A stretch of DNA of 14,552 nt from Acidobacteriota bacterium (GTDB taxonomy: Bacteria; Acidobacteriota; Terriglobia; 20CM-2-55-15): positions 1-14,552 of the forward strand of contig QHXA01000137.1 of the NCBI GenBank assembly GCA_003222755.1. Direction: 5' to 3'. Below, piece after piece: positions 6,047-12,804 of the stretch. The notes under the pieces are model-generated. The model was not told the origin of the DNA. It searched no databases and was given only the letters and a program-made list of their open reading frames with translations. The first letter of the stretch is position 1. Each line of letters starts with the position of its first letter. Made by a program: the position numbers and the translations under genes.

Positions 6047-7599
6047 CCCCAACCACCGCCCCCCGGCGTGTGGATCGTAAGAATGTCACCCGGTTGTACC
6101 CAGGCCATGAACTTGGATGGAAGCTGCTCCTCGTACCCATTGCTTCGAATCAGAATGTTGGATCCAGCCGCGCCCGGTTCGCCGCCGTTCAAACCATAAG
6201 GCGCGAACTTACGGCGGTCGGAAAGCAGTGTGATTTGGCCTTTCGTGAGGAACTGCACTTCACGGATGACACCGTCGCCGCCGCGCCATTGGCCGCGGCC
6301 GCCCGAACCTCGGCGAAGAGAATACCGCATGACGCGAACCGGGCAAACATGCTCTAGCGCTTCGACGGGCGTGTTGAGCGAGTTCGTCATATGCGTGTGA
6401 ACGCCGGAAAGTCCGTCCGCTGTGGGTCTGGCGCCCATGCCTCCGGAGACTGTCTCGTAGTACGCGATTGCTCGACCTGTACGCGGATCGATCGCACCCA
6501 ATGTGAAATTATTCATTGTGCCTTGGCTAGCGGCGGGAATACGGTCGGGGATGGCGTCCGCCAGACATTTATAAAGCACGTCCACAATCCGCTGAGATGT
6601 CTCGACGTTGCCGCCGCAAACGGCAGCGGGAGGACGCGCATTCACCACGGTACCTTCAGGAGCAATGATCTCGAGCGGGCGCATGCCGCCGGCATTTGAT
6701 GGAATCGAGACTCTAACCAGCGTGCGGAAAACATAAAAGACGGCGGAAGCGGTGATGGCGTAGACAGCGTTCACGCTGCCTTCGGTTTGCGGATCGGATT
6801 TCGAGAAATCGATTCTGGCTTTGTCGCCTCGGATTTGAATCTGTACGCGGATCCCGATCGGCGTATCACTGATGCCGTCATTGTCGAGAAAGTCTTCGGC
6901 TTCATATGTCCCATTTGGAATCGTAGCGATTGCATGCCGCGTCATTCGTTCGCTGTAGTTCAGAATCTCTTTGACGTAGCGGTGCACGTCAGTCGAACCA
7001 TATTTGGCAACGATCTCCAGCAACCGGCGTTCGCCGGTGCTGTTCGCGCCGATCATCGCAGCGAGATCGCCTTCGCGTTCCTCCGGCGTGCGCACGTTCG
7101 CGAGGACCATATCCCAGACGTCGCGGTTGATTTTTCCGTTAGTCATGACCTTAACGGGCGGGATCCGCAAACCTTCCTGATAGATCTCTTCTGCAAGAGG
7201 CATGGAGCCGGGCGACATGCCGCCGATATCCGATTGATGCGCACGAGAGGCGACATAAAAGAGCAACCGGTGTTTTGAGAACACACCGGAAACCAGCGTG
7301 ACATCGGGAAGGTGCGTTCCGCCCTTGTACGGATCGTTAAGAATCACCATGTCGCCGGGGCCCAAATCGCGGCTCTCGATGGCTGCCTTGACGGATAGCG
7401 GCATCGAACCCAGGTGGACCGGCATGTGGTCTCCTTGCGCCACCATGTCGGCCTGAGCATCGAAAATCGCGCAGGAGTAGTCGCGCCGCTCTTTGATATT
7501 GGGAGAGAAGGCGGTGCGCTTAAGAGTCGCTCCCATCTCCTCCGCGATGGCATGGAACAAGCTCTTGAAGATTTCAAGTTGAACGGGATTGGTTCGCAT
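6025..7599 (-). CDS. hyuB: Hydantoinase B / 5-oxoprolinase family subunit
   Basis: A 524-residue protein spanning the whole hydantoinase B domain, from NPVQLEIFKSLFHAIAEEMG at the N-terminus to the family's closing TPGGGGWG. Conserved stretches include LKRTAFSPNIKERRDYSCAI (26-45), GDHMPVHLGSMP (56-67), ILNDPYKGGTHLPDVT (86-101), RAHQSDIGGMSPGSM (119-133) and ETVSGGMGARPTADG. With the HyuA-type subunit it should form an ATP-dependent amidohydrolase; relatives open N-methylhydantoin, hydantoins or 5-oxoproline, or carboxylate ketones. I chose the ATG at 7599 because homology starts there and a GAGG ribosome site lies five bases upstream; an open frame continues to 8043 but is antisense to the CsgG-like gene and shows no family sequence. 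The last six residues, KMTIEH, follow the conserved end and come from an inverted repeat. Partner hyuA lies 1.3 kb upstream instead of adjacent. Confidence 0.92.
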   Translation of the reverse strand: MRTNPVQLEIFKSLFHAIAEEMGATLKRTAFSPNIKERRDYSCAIFDAQADMVAQGDHMPVHLGSMPLSVKAAIESRDLGPGDMVILNDPYKGGTHLPDVTLVSGVFSKHRLLFYVASRAHQSDIGGMSPGSMPLAEEIYQEGLRIPPVKVMTNGKINRDVWDMVLANVRTPEEREGDLAAMIGANSTGERRLLEIVAKYGSTDVHRYVKEILNYSERMTRHAIATIPNGTYEAEDFLDNDGISDTPIGIRVQIQIRGDKARIDFSKSDPQTEGSVNAVYAITASAVFYVFRTLVRVSIPSNAGGMRPLEIIAPEGTVVNARPPAAVCGGNVETSQRIVDVLYKCLADAIPDRIPAASQGTMNNFTLGAIDPRTGRAIAYYETVSGGMGARPTADGLSGVHTHMTNSLNTPVEALEHVCPVRVMRYSLRRGSGGRGQWRGGDGVIREVQFLTKGQITLLSDRRKFAPYGLNGGEPGAAGSNILIRSNGYEEQLPSKFMAWVQPGDILTIHTPGGGGWGKMTIEH

Positions 7600-7604
7600 G
7601 GACG

Positions 7605-7608
7605 CCTC
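7605..7608 (-). promoter_or_regulatory. Ribosome binding site that fixes the hyuB start
   Basis: Read on the minus strand this is GAGG in CTGAGGCGTCC, five bases before the ATG at 7599. It favours that start over the long upstream extension of the open frame. Confidence 0.5.
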
Positions 7609-7828
7609 AGCAGTATGCAAAAAGAAATTAAAGATTTCCACACCCGCCGCAGAAACCCTGGCGTACGGGTGTGCGGCCGGAGTAGAGGTGGCGAAGTGGG
7701 CGCGCTGGCGAGGAGCATACCCCGTGCGTTGGGCTTCCCTAGCTTCCCTACGATGGGCTTGCAAACCAATGACTTCGATTGCAAAATACTGCCTGACGAA
7801 TTGCAGACGACTGCCTGCCGCACTACGT

Positions 7829-7845
7829 CCGCTCATTTTGAGCGG
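7829..7845. promoter_or_regulatory. Candidate operator palindrome upstream of the CsgG-like gene
   Basis: CCGCTCA (7829-7835) and TGAGCGG (7839-7845) are perfect 7-base arms around TTT. The palindrome lies about 35 bases before the candidate -10 at 7881, so a dimeric regulator bound here would contact polymerase. It could equally be a chance hairpin. Confidence 0.3.
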
Positions 7846-7880
7846 AAAGGTCAGCTGTTTTCCCACGCACGCAGGCGCAC

Positions 7881-7896
7881 TACAATGTCTTAGGAG
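7881..7896 (+). promoter_or_regulatory. -10 element and ribosome site of the CsgG-like gene
   Basis: TACAAT (7881-7886) matches five of six -10 consensus bases. AGGAG (7892-7896) lies six bases before the ATG at 7903 and clearly sets that start. If this -10 is used, the transcript would begin at or within the Shine-Dalgarno sequence, giving a very short leader. No good -35 box is seen. Confidence 0.4.
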
Positions 7897-7902
7897 TTTT
7901 AG

Positions 7903-8835
7903 ATGCGAATCGTCGCCGTGGGTTTGGGCTTGAGTCTTTGGGTATGGGGGGCCTTCGCGCAGGCCCCCGCAAAAAAGCGTGTGGCCGTGTTTGATTTCGA
8001 TAATGCGGCCATTCAAGGCGGGGTCAGCTCGCCGTTTTTGCAAACCGGTCTTCCGAACGTCGGCAAGGCCGTGGCGGACCTGCTAGTGAATCAGCTCGTG
8101 AAAAATGGGACCGTTACGATCATCGAGCGGAGCGTGATCGATAAACTTGTGGCCGAGCAGAATCTCAGCAACAGCGACCGGACCGATCCGCAGACCGCTG
8201 CCAGGTTGGGGAGAATCTTGGGAGTGGACGCCATTATCCTCGGCACCATCACCCATTTTGATTACGAAGACAAAGTGACCGGCGGTGGGGGCAATGCGCT
8301 GGGAGGATTCATCGGGCGGACCTCGATGTCGACCAAGCACGATATCAGGGCCAAAGTCCAGGTTACGGCGCGGCTCGTCAGCCCCGACACAGCGGAAGTC
8401 CTAGCGGTCTCCGAAGGCGTGGGCGAGATCGTACGCAAAGGCGTCAAAGTGGATATGCGCGACACCAGCAGCACGGTGGCGATGATGAGCGGCAACGCCA
8501 ACAATCCGATCATGAACGAAGCCAAGGACCAGGCCATCGTAAAGCTTGCCACGCAGATCGAGCAGAATGTTCCCCGCATTCCGCCGCGCAATCCGGTGAT
8601 TGAGGGCCTTGTGGCGGATGTGAATGAAAGCGGCCGCCTGGTTCTGAATATCGGCTCGAAAAATGGTCTCAAAGCCGGCGACCGCGTCCAGGTCTGGCGC
8701 CAGGGCAAGGAGATCCGCGATCCGGAGACCGGCAAGGTGCTGCTTCGCGATGATACTCTGCTGGGCGAAGCGCTGGTCAATACAGTCAACGGGCCTACCA
8801 AGGGAAGGAACCGGTCCAGACCGGCGACCGGGTGA
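7903..8835 (+). CDS. CsgG/HfaB-family secreted protein with a probable C-terminal frameshift
   Basis: A 310-residue exported protein. Residues 1-20 are a signal peptide (MRIVAVGLGLSLWVWGAFA, cleavage before QAPA). The CsgG-like domain covers about 24-230: RVAVFDFDNAAIQ, then GKAVADLLVNQLVKNGTVTIIERSVIDKL, then GRILGVDAIILGTITHFDYE. A small domain follows (VEGLVADVNESGRLVLNIGS, GLKAGDRVQVWRQGKEIRDP). E. coli CsgG is an outer-membrane lipoprotein pore for curli; this protein has no lipobox cysteine and no curli genes nearby, so periplasmic or envelope assembly is more likely than amyloid export. The frame goes wrong at the GGG at 8791-8793: the last 13 residues look random, whereas the adjacent frame reads AYQGKEPVQTGDRVKSVAKQ and stops at 8855. 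One extra G there would restore a natural C-terminus. Family assignment is firm; the true end is in doubt. Confidence 0.85.
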   Translation: MRIVAVGLGLSLWVWGAFAQAPAKKRVAVFDFDNAAIQGGVSSPFLQTGLPNVGKAVADLLVNQLVKNGTVTIIERSVIDKLVAEQNLSNSDRTDPQTAARLGRILGVDAIILGTITHFDYEDKVTGGGGNALGGFIGRTSMSTKHDIRAKVQVTARLVSPDTAEVLAVSEGVGEIVRKGVKVDMRDTSSTVAMMSGNANNPIMNEAKDQAIVKLATQIEQNVPRIPPRNPVIEGLVADVNESGRLVLNIGSKNGLKAGDRVQVWRQGKEIRDPETGKVLLRDDTLLGEALVNTVNGPTKGRNRSRPATG

Positions 8836-8931
8836 AGAGCGTCGCGAAGCAATAAAGTGGGGCGCCCTTCCGGCACATCGCGCCAATAGATGTTACAAAT
8901 TGGCCGATGGGCGATGTCGGATTGCTAATTT

Positions 8932-10920
8932 TCAGCTTGATAGCTCCAGCACCAAGTTCAAATACTCATCGATCACACATCGACAATCGCGCGGCACCAG
9001 TGTGGTCGAACTGTACTCGCCGATTATGGCGGGACCCTTGATGATGTGACTATGTCCTAACGCCGCGCGATCATAGATGGCGGTCCTTACCCGCTTGCGA
9101 TCGATCCAAACGGGTTGTGTTTCCAGCGGTCCAGGCTGGCCTCGCTGCTTCGGTGTTTTCTTGAATGCTGGTTTCACCGTGCGTCCGACGAACGTGGTCC
9201 GCACATTGACTAGTTCCACCGGACGGCCGCGGTTTGCATATCCGTAGCGGCGTTCGTGGGCTTCGTGAAATCTTTCAATGAAGTTTGCCGACAGGTCCAC
9301 AGTCAATTCATAAGATTGCCCGCGATACCTCAGGTCCACAAAATCCATCCATTGAATCTCGCGACGTCTGAAGCCCTCGGCCTGCAACTCCGCCAGCCCG
9401 ACTTTATGTAAGTCCGCAACCGCGGCCTTTAGCTGCAGTGCGGAAGCGTCGGCGTCAATAAGTAAGCTTCGGGAGTAGTCCTTGCGCACATCCGCCAGCA
9501 GGAGGCCCAATGCGGAAAGAGCTCCTGGGAATCGTGGCACTACGACGCGGGCAATGCCCAGGCTGCGGGCCAAAGTCGCAGCATGCAATCCACCCGCCCC
9601 GCCGAAGCAGAACAACGTAAAATCGCGCGGATCGTAGCCGCGCTCGACAGAAATCAACCGGATCGCGTGTTCCATATTGTTGTTCACGACGTCGATCACG
9701 CCTTGCGCTAGTTCTTCGGAACTTTTCCACCCGCTTGTCCATTGCAGCCGGCGAAGCGCTGGCGCGATGCGATCTGTTGCAAGTTTCATGGCTCCGCTCA
9801 AGAAAAACTCTGGCCGCAAGCGGCCGAGGATCACGTTCGCGTCCGTTACTGTGAGGCGCTCGCCTTTTCCGTAGCAGATCGGGCCGGGATCGGCGCCCGC
9901 GCTTTCGGGACCAACCTTCAGTGCACCTCCGAGGTCGAGTTCCGCGATGGAACCACCGCCGGCGCCAACGGTATGGATGTCCATCATCGGAATTCCAACA
10001 GGCATACCGTCAATCTGACTTTCATGCGTGACTTTGATTTCGTTTTCGCAAAGCGAAACATCCGTCGATGTGCCGCCCATATCGAAAGTGATGATCTTGG
10101 GATACCCGCAAACCTGCGCCACGTGAAATGCGCCCACAACGCCGCCGGCAGGACCCGAGAGAATCGTTCGAACGGGAACCGCCGTGGCCGTTTGCGATTG
10201 CACGGCTCCCCCGTTGGATTGCATGACGCGGAGGCGAGAACCGGCCAGGCGCTCTTGCAGTCGGAGTAAATAGCGGCCCATGAGTGGGGCGAGGTACGCA
10301 TTAATCACTGTTGTCGAGGTGCGTTCATATTCGCGATATTCGGGTAGGATTCGCGATGAAAGTGAAACCGGCACGCCGAGCGGTTCGAGCGCGCACAGGA
10401 TTGCGTTTTCGTGCTCGGGGTTTGCGAAGGAGTACAGGAGCGAAACCGCGACCGATTCCACGTTTTTGCTCCGCAAATCCTGAACCAGCCTTTCGAGCTG
10501 CCCGCGATCGAGCGGGCGTTCGATGGATCCGTCATAGATCGTGCGCTCAGGCACGCCAAAGCGCAAACCGTCGGGCACAAGCGGTTCCGGCCGTGCCACA
10601 AAAATGTTATAGAGCTCACGACGGGTTTGCCGCCCGATGACAATGACATCTTCAAAACCCTCTGTCGTTACGAGAGCTGTACGCGCGCCTTTGCGCTCGA
10701 GCAGCGCGTTTGTTGCGACAGTGGATCCGTGCACGACTTCCTTGATCGTTGCCGAAACGAGGCGGCCGATTCCGCGCATGATTGCGTCATCGGGTTGCTC
10801 CGGAGTGGAGAGTTCCTTGAAAATTTCAATGTTACCGGCATCAACGACGACGAAGTCCGTGAATGTCCCACCGGTGTCAACGCCAATCCTAAAAATAGAT
10901 CCGCGCGATATCTTGGACAT
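8932..10920 (-). CDS. hyuA: Hydantoinase A / 5-oxoprolinase family subunit
   Basis: A 662-residue ATP-binding subunit with the complete family architecture. The N-terminal domain has RIGVDTGGTFTDFVVVD (11-27), the phosphate-binding loop, and HGSTVATNALLERKGARTAL (64-83). The main domain has EYREYERTSTTVINAYL, SGPAGGVVGA (255-264), FDMGGTSTDVSL (279-290), GAGGGSIA (319-326), GPESAGADPGPICYG (337-351) and GGAGGLHAATLA (440-451). Length is close to the usual 650-700. It should phosphorylate or activate the cyclic amide substrate and work with HyuB. The ATG at 10920 is preferred; a TTG at 10941 is possible but has AGGAG only one base before it. Either start overlaps the end of the M16-like gene (by 32 bases from the ATG), which implies one transcript and perhaps translational coupling. 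After hyuA the transcript would run antisense through the CsgG-like gene before reaching hyuB. Confidence 0.93.
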   Translation of the reverse strand: MSKISRGSIFRIGVDTGGTFTDFVVVDAGNIEIFKELSTPEQPDDAIMRGIGRLVSATIKEVVHGSTVATNALLERKGARTALVTTEGFEDVIVIGRQTRRELYNIFVARPEPLVPDGLRFGVPERTIYDGSIERPLDRGQLERLVQDLRSKNVESVAVSLLYSFANPEHENAILCALEPLGVPVSLSSRILPEYREYERTSTTVINAYLAPLMGRYLLRLQERLAGSRLRVMQSNGGAVQSQTATAVPVRTILSGPAGGVVGAFHVAQVCGYPKIITFDMGGTSTDVSLCENEIKVTHESQIDGMPVGIPMMDIHTVGAGGGSIAELDLGGALKVGPESAGADPGPICYGKGERLTVTDANVILGRLRPEFFLSGAMKLATDRIAPALRRLQWTSGWKSSEELAQGVIDVVNNNMEHAIRLISVERGYDPRDFTLFCFGGAGGLHAATLARSLGIARVVVPRFPGALSALGLLLADVRKDYSRSLLIDADASALQLKAAVADLHKVGLAELQAEGFRRREIQWMDFVDLRYRGQSYELTVDLSANFIERFHEAHERRYGYANRGRPVELVNVRTTFVGRTVKPAFKKTPKQRGQPGPLETQPVWIDRKRVRTAIYDRAALGHSHIIKGPAIIGEYSSTTLVPRDCRCVIDEYLNLVLELSS

Positions 10921-12718
10921 GCTTGGCTGAAATGGTTTCAAGCTCCTGAATCGTGCCCTGTGCGTCGCGTTCCCAAATCAGCGCCTGAAGATCGGACCGA
11001 ATGCTATCGAAGCGGTGAATGGCGACCTCGCGGATCCACGCGAAATACGGGTCAGGCGGAGCCGCGTTGGCGATGGACTTGATCCAATCGAGAATCTGCG
11101 TTCGCTTTTCATCGGGAGCACGGATCTGAAGGGCGGAACCTTCGCTGCCATCGATGCGTAGCGAGGACTCACGCCACCAGCCGGATTCGATGAGTTTTAA
11201 ATCGAGAATTGTTTTGAGAACAAATAGAGCCGAAAGATCGCCGGTAGAAACCTTCCCCTTGGGAACTCCGGTCTCACCGTTCGGGTTCCCTTTAAACGCG
11301 CTCCAAAGTTGGCGCGCGCGTTCCAAAGAGGAGGCAGGACTAAGAACGAGAATGCGATCGGCCCGATACTGCTGGAATGACTTGAGGTCGTCCGGTGTGA
11401 CTTCACGGTCGAAGCGAGTCATCGTTCCGCCGGAGATGAACACGGCATTGATCGCGCTGGTGGCGAGCGAGACGCCCGAGGAGAGGCGCTCGGGGAGAGG
11501 ATTGGAGACGGCCGCGTGCGTGTGACTGGGAAATCGTGTGAGTGGGGTCTCAGGCAGAGCCCCTTCGTCGCGCCCGGCTGTAGGGGCGCTCTGTGGGCGC
11601 CCAGGGCGGTCAGTTCTTGAGGCTGCGCGCTGTCGCGCTTGCGCTTCGCCGACCGGCCCTATAGGGCTCAGCGGTTCCGCTGCGACAGACGTTTGGCGCG
11701 GTTTTGGAGCCCAACTGGCGATTACGCGATTCATGATCAGAAGATCACGTGCGGCGACGCGCATGTCATCGGCTGTCATGGATTGGATCCACTGCATTCC
11801 TTCCTCACGGCGCGAGAGCATATCGTAACTCGCGAACCATTCCCGAACAGGCTTGCTGTCGAGGTAAGCGAGCGCTTCATCGCGCGCGACTACCAGGTCG
11901 TGCGCATTCGCGGTCGTGAACTGAAGCCGCTGCATTTCCTGCAGCAGAGTCTCTTCGAGTGGTTCGGGAAATTGGCCGGCCGGAACCGCGAGCTCAAGCC
12001 GGTAATAGTAAGGATGTAGTGTAAGCGGCAGCGTCGTGTTCAACGGGAGCGGCACAATCCGATGAATCAATCGGTCCAGAAGCAGCACGAGGTACCACTG
12101 CTTGTAATACACGCCCGGAGTGGGCGAGCCGAAGATGACAGCTCCTGCAGCGAGATCCGATTTAAATCGAAGCGTCCGCTCCGCCGGCAACCTGCTAACC
12201 CACTCTTGAGCCTTAGTCGACGCTCGCTTCGGAATTGCCGCAAGCGCTTCGCGCAAGGAATCCGGCGGCAGCGCAGAAGTCAGAATGAAAGCGTCATCGG
12301 TTGCATAACCAATTGCCGGACCGGCAGGCCCGAGCAACGCATTGCGAATTTCGTCTTCCACTTTCGCGCGAAAATCAGGGGACGAGGGGGCCGCCTCCAC
12401 GTCCCCTGTGGGAACTTCGGTGAAAAGGGCGGGCAAACGATCCGTGATCATGGCAAGAGCCCATTTCGGTACCCTGATCCGGAATGCGGTACGATCGAGT
12501 TCATTAATAAAATCGATGTTGGCGCCGGCGGCGTATGCGTCAACCAGCAGGGACTTGGCGGCAGCGGTCGAGGCGAAACCGGTCAAGCCTCCCGATGTAT
12601 ATCCGGCGACGATTTCGACTGAATCTCCTTCGGGCGGAAGCTCGACCAATCGGAGTCCATTCGGTAGTGTCGCCGCGAAAAGGAGTAAGGTGAAAATCGC
12701 GGAAGTGGGCGCAAACAC
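10889..12718 (-). CDS. Secreted M16-fold pseudo-peptidase
   Basis: A 609-residue protein resembling two M16 (insulinase/pitrilysin) domains. It opens with a hydrophobic export segment (residues 6-17), directly followed by LPNGLRLVELPP, the first strand typical of M16 peptidases. Then GANIDFINELDRTAFRIRVP (65-84) matches the usual GG-NA-TS-D-T-Y-VP stretch. Where the zinc motif HxxEH should be, between those segments, the sequence is GLTGFASTAAAKSLL, with no histidine or glutamate. Catalysis is therefore unlikely and a chaperone-like or structural role more probable, as for inactive M16 subunits elsewhere. The C-terminal half (about 400-609) is weaker but keeps the alternation of the fold. Residues 351-390 are a low-complexity linker read from a palindrome-rich repeat. 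The start is a GTG at 12718 with no clear ribosome site; no other early start is in frame. It overlaps downstream hyuA by 32 bases. Confidence 0.75.
   Translation of the reverse strand: MFAPTSAIFTLLLFAATLPNGLRLVELPPEGDSVEIVAGYTSGGLTGFASTAAAKSLLVDAYAAGANIDFINELDRTAFRIRVPKWALAMITDRLPALFTEVPTGDVEAAPSSPDFRAKVEDEIRNALLGPAGPAIGYATDDAFILTSALPPDSLREALAAIPKRASTKAQEWVSRLPAERTLRFKSDLAAGAVIFGSPTPGVYYKQWYLVLLLDRLIHRIVPLPLNTTLPLTLHPYYYRLELAVPAGQFPEPLEETLLQEMQRLQFTTANAHDLVVARDEALAYLDSKPVREWFASYDMLSRREEGMQWIQSMTADDMRVAARDLLIMNRVIASWAPKPRQTSVAAEPLSPIGPVGEAQARQRAASRTDRPGRPQSAPTAGRDEGALPETPLTRFPSHTHAAVSNPLPERLSSGVSLATSAINAVFISGGTMTRFDREVTPDDLKSFQQYRADRILVLSPASSLERARQLWSAFKGNPNGETGVPKGKVSTGDLSALFVLKTILDLKLIESGWWRESSLRIDGSEGSALQIRAPDEKRTQILDWIKSIANAAPPDPYFAWIREVAIHRFDSIRSDLQALIWERDAQGTIQELETISAKHVQDIARIYF
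11549..11681. repeat. Palindrome-rich repeat inside the M16-like gene
   Basis: Within an open reading frame, five palindromes occur in about 100 bases: GGGCGC/GCGCCC (11584-11602), GCGCG/CGCGC (11625-11638), the perfect 12-base GCCCTATAGGGC (11656-11667), AGCGG/CCGCT (11670-11681), and a looser GGGCGG/CCGGCCC pairing. On the minus strand it is translated as residues 351-390, rich in R, A, P, G and Q and unlike the M16 fold on either side. It looks like an in-frame insertion of a dispersed hairpin element that has become an interdomain linker. It is not a copy of the 204-405 element. Confidence 0.55.
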
Positions 12719-12804
12719 TCGATCAGCCTAACTTTTGCAGGGTGTGTTTTCAAGGATGAATATGCTAGATTTCGAAGCTTGACCTCAACATTTAGGAGAA
12801 ATTC
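12719..12804. promoter_or_regulatory. Divergent promoter region between the M16-like gene and the EF-G gene
   Basis: Eighty-six bases separate two GTG starts on opposite strands. For the EF-G gene, TGCTAGATT (12763-12771) resembles an extended -10, and AGGAGA (12794-12799) is a strong ribosome site five bases before the GTG at 12805. For the M16-like gene (minus) only a weak TTAGG is visible. No clear -35 box is seen on either strand. Confidence 0.4.

Larger units (their letters stand above)
7600..7902. other. Divergent intergenic region between hyuB and the CsgG-like gene
   Basis: These 303 bases separate two divergent genes and hold no convincing coding sequence. For hyuB (minus) I see the GAGG ribosome site and a possible -10, TTTAAT (7632 down to 7627), without a clear -35. 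For the plus-strand gene I see a small palindrome, a -10 and a Shine-Dalgarno sequence, listed separately. The middle (about 7660-7800) shows only short direct repeats such as CTTCCCTA, twice near 7735. Confidence 0.45.

Noticed and set aside
7600..8043. N-terminal extension of hyuB by 148 residues
   Set aside because: The extension is antisense to the CsgG-like gene, has no family similarity, and a good ribosome site with ATG lies at 7599 where homology begins.
7903..8835. Curli secretion operon
   Set aside because: Only a CsgG-like protein is present, without a lipobox, and there are no csgA, csgB, csgE or csgF genes nearby.
8932..12718. Other-strand open frames of 100-220 residues within hyuA and the M16-like gene
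   Set aside because: They are shadows of strongly supported genes, with arginine-rich or random composition and no motifs.
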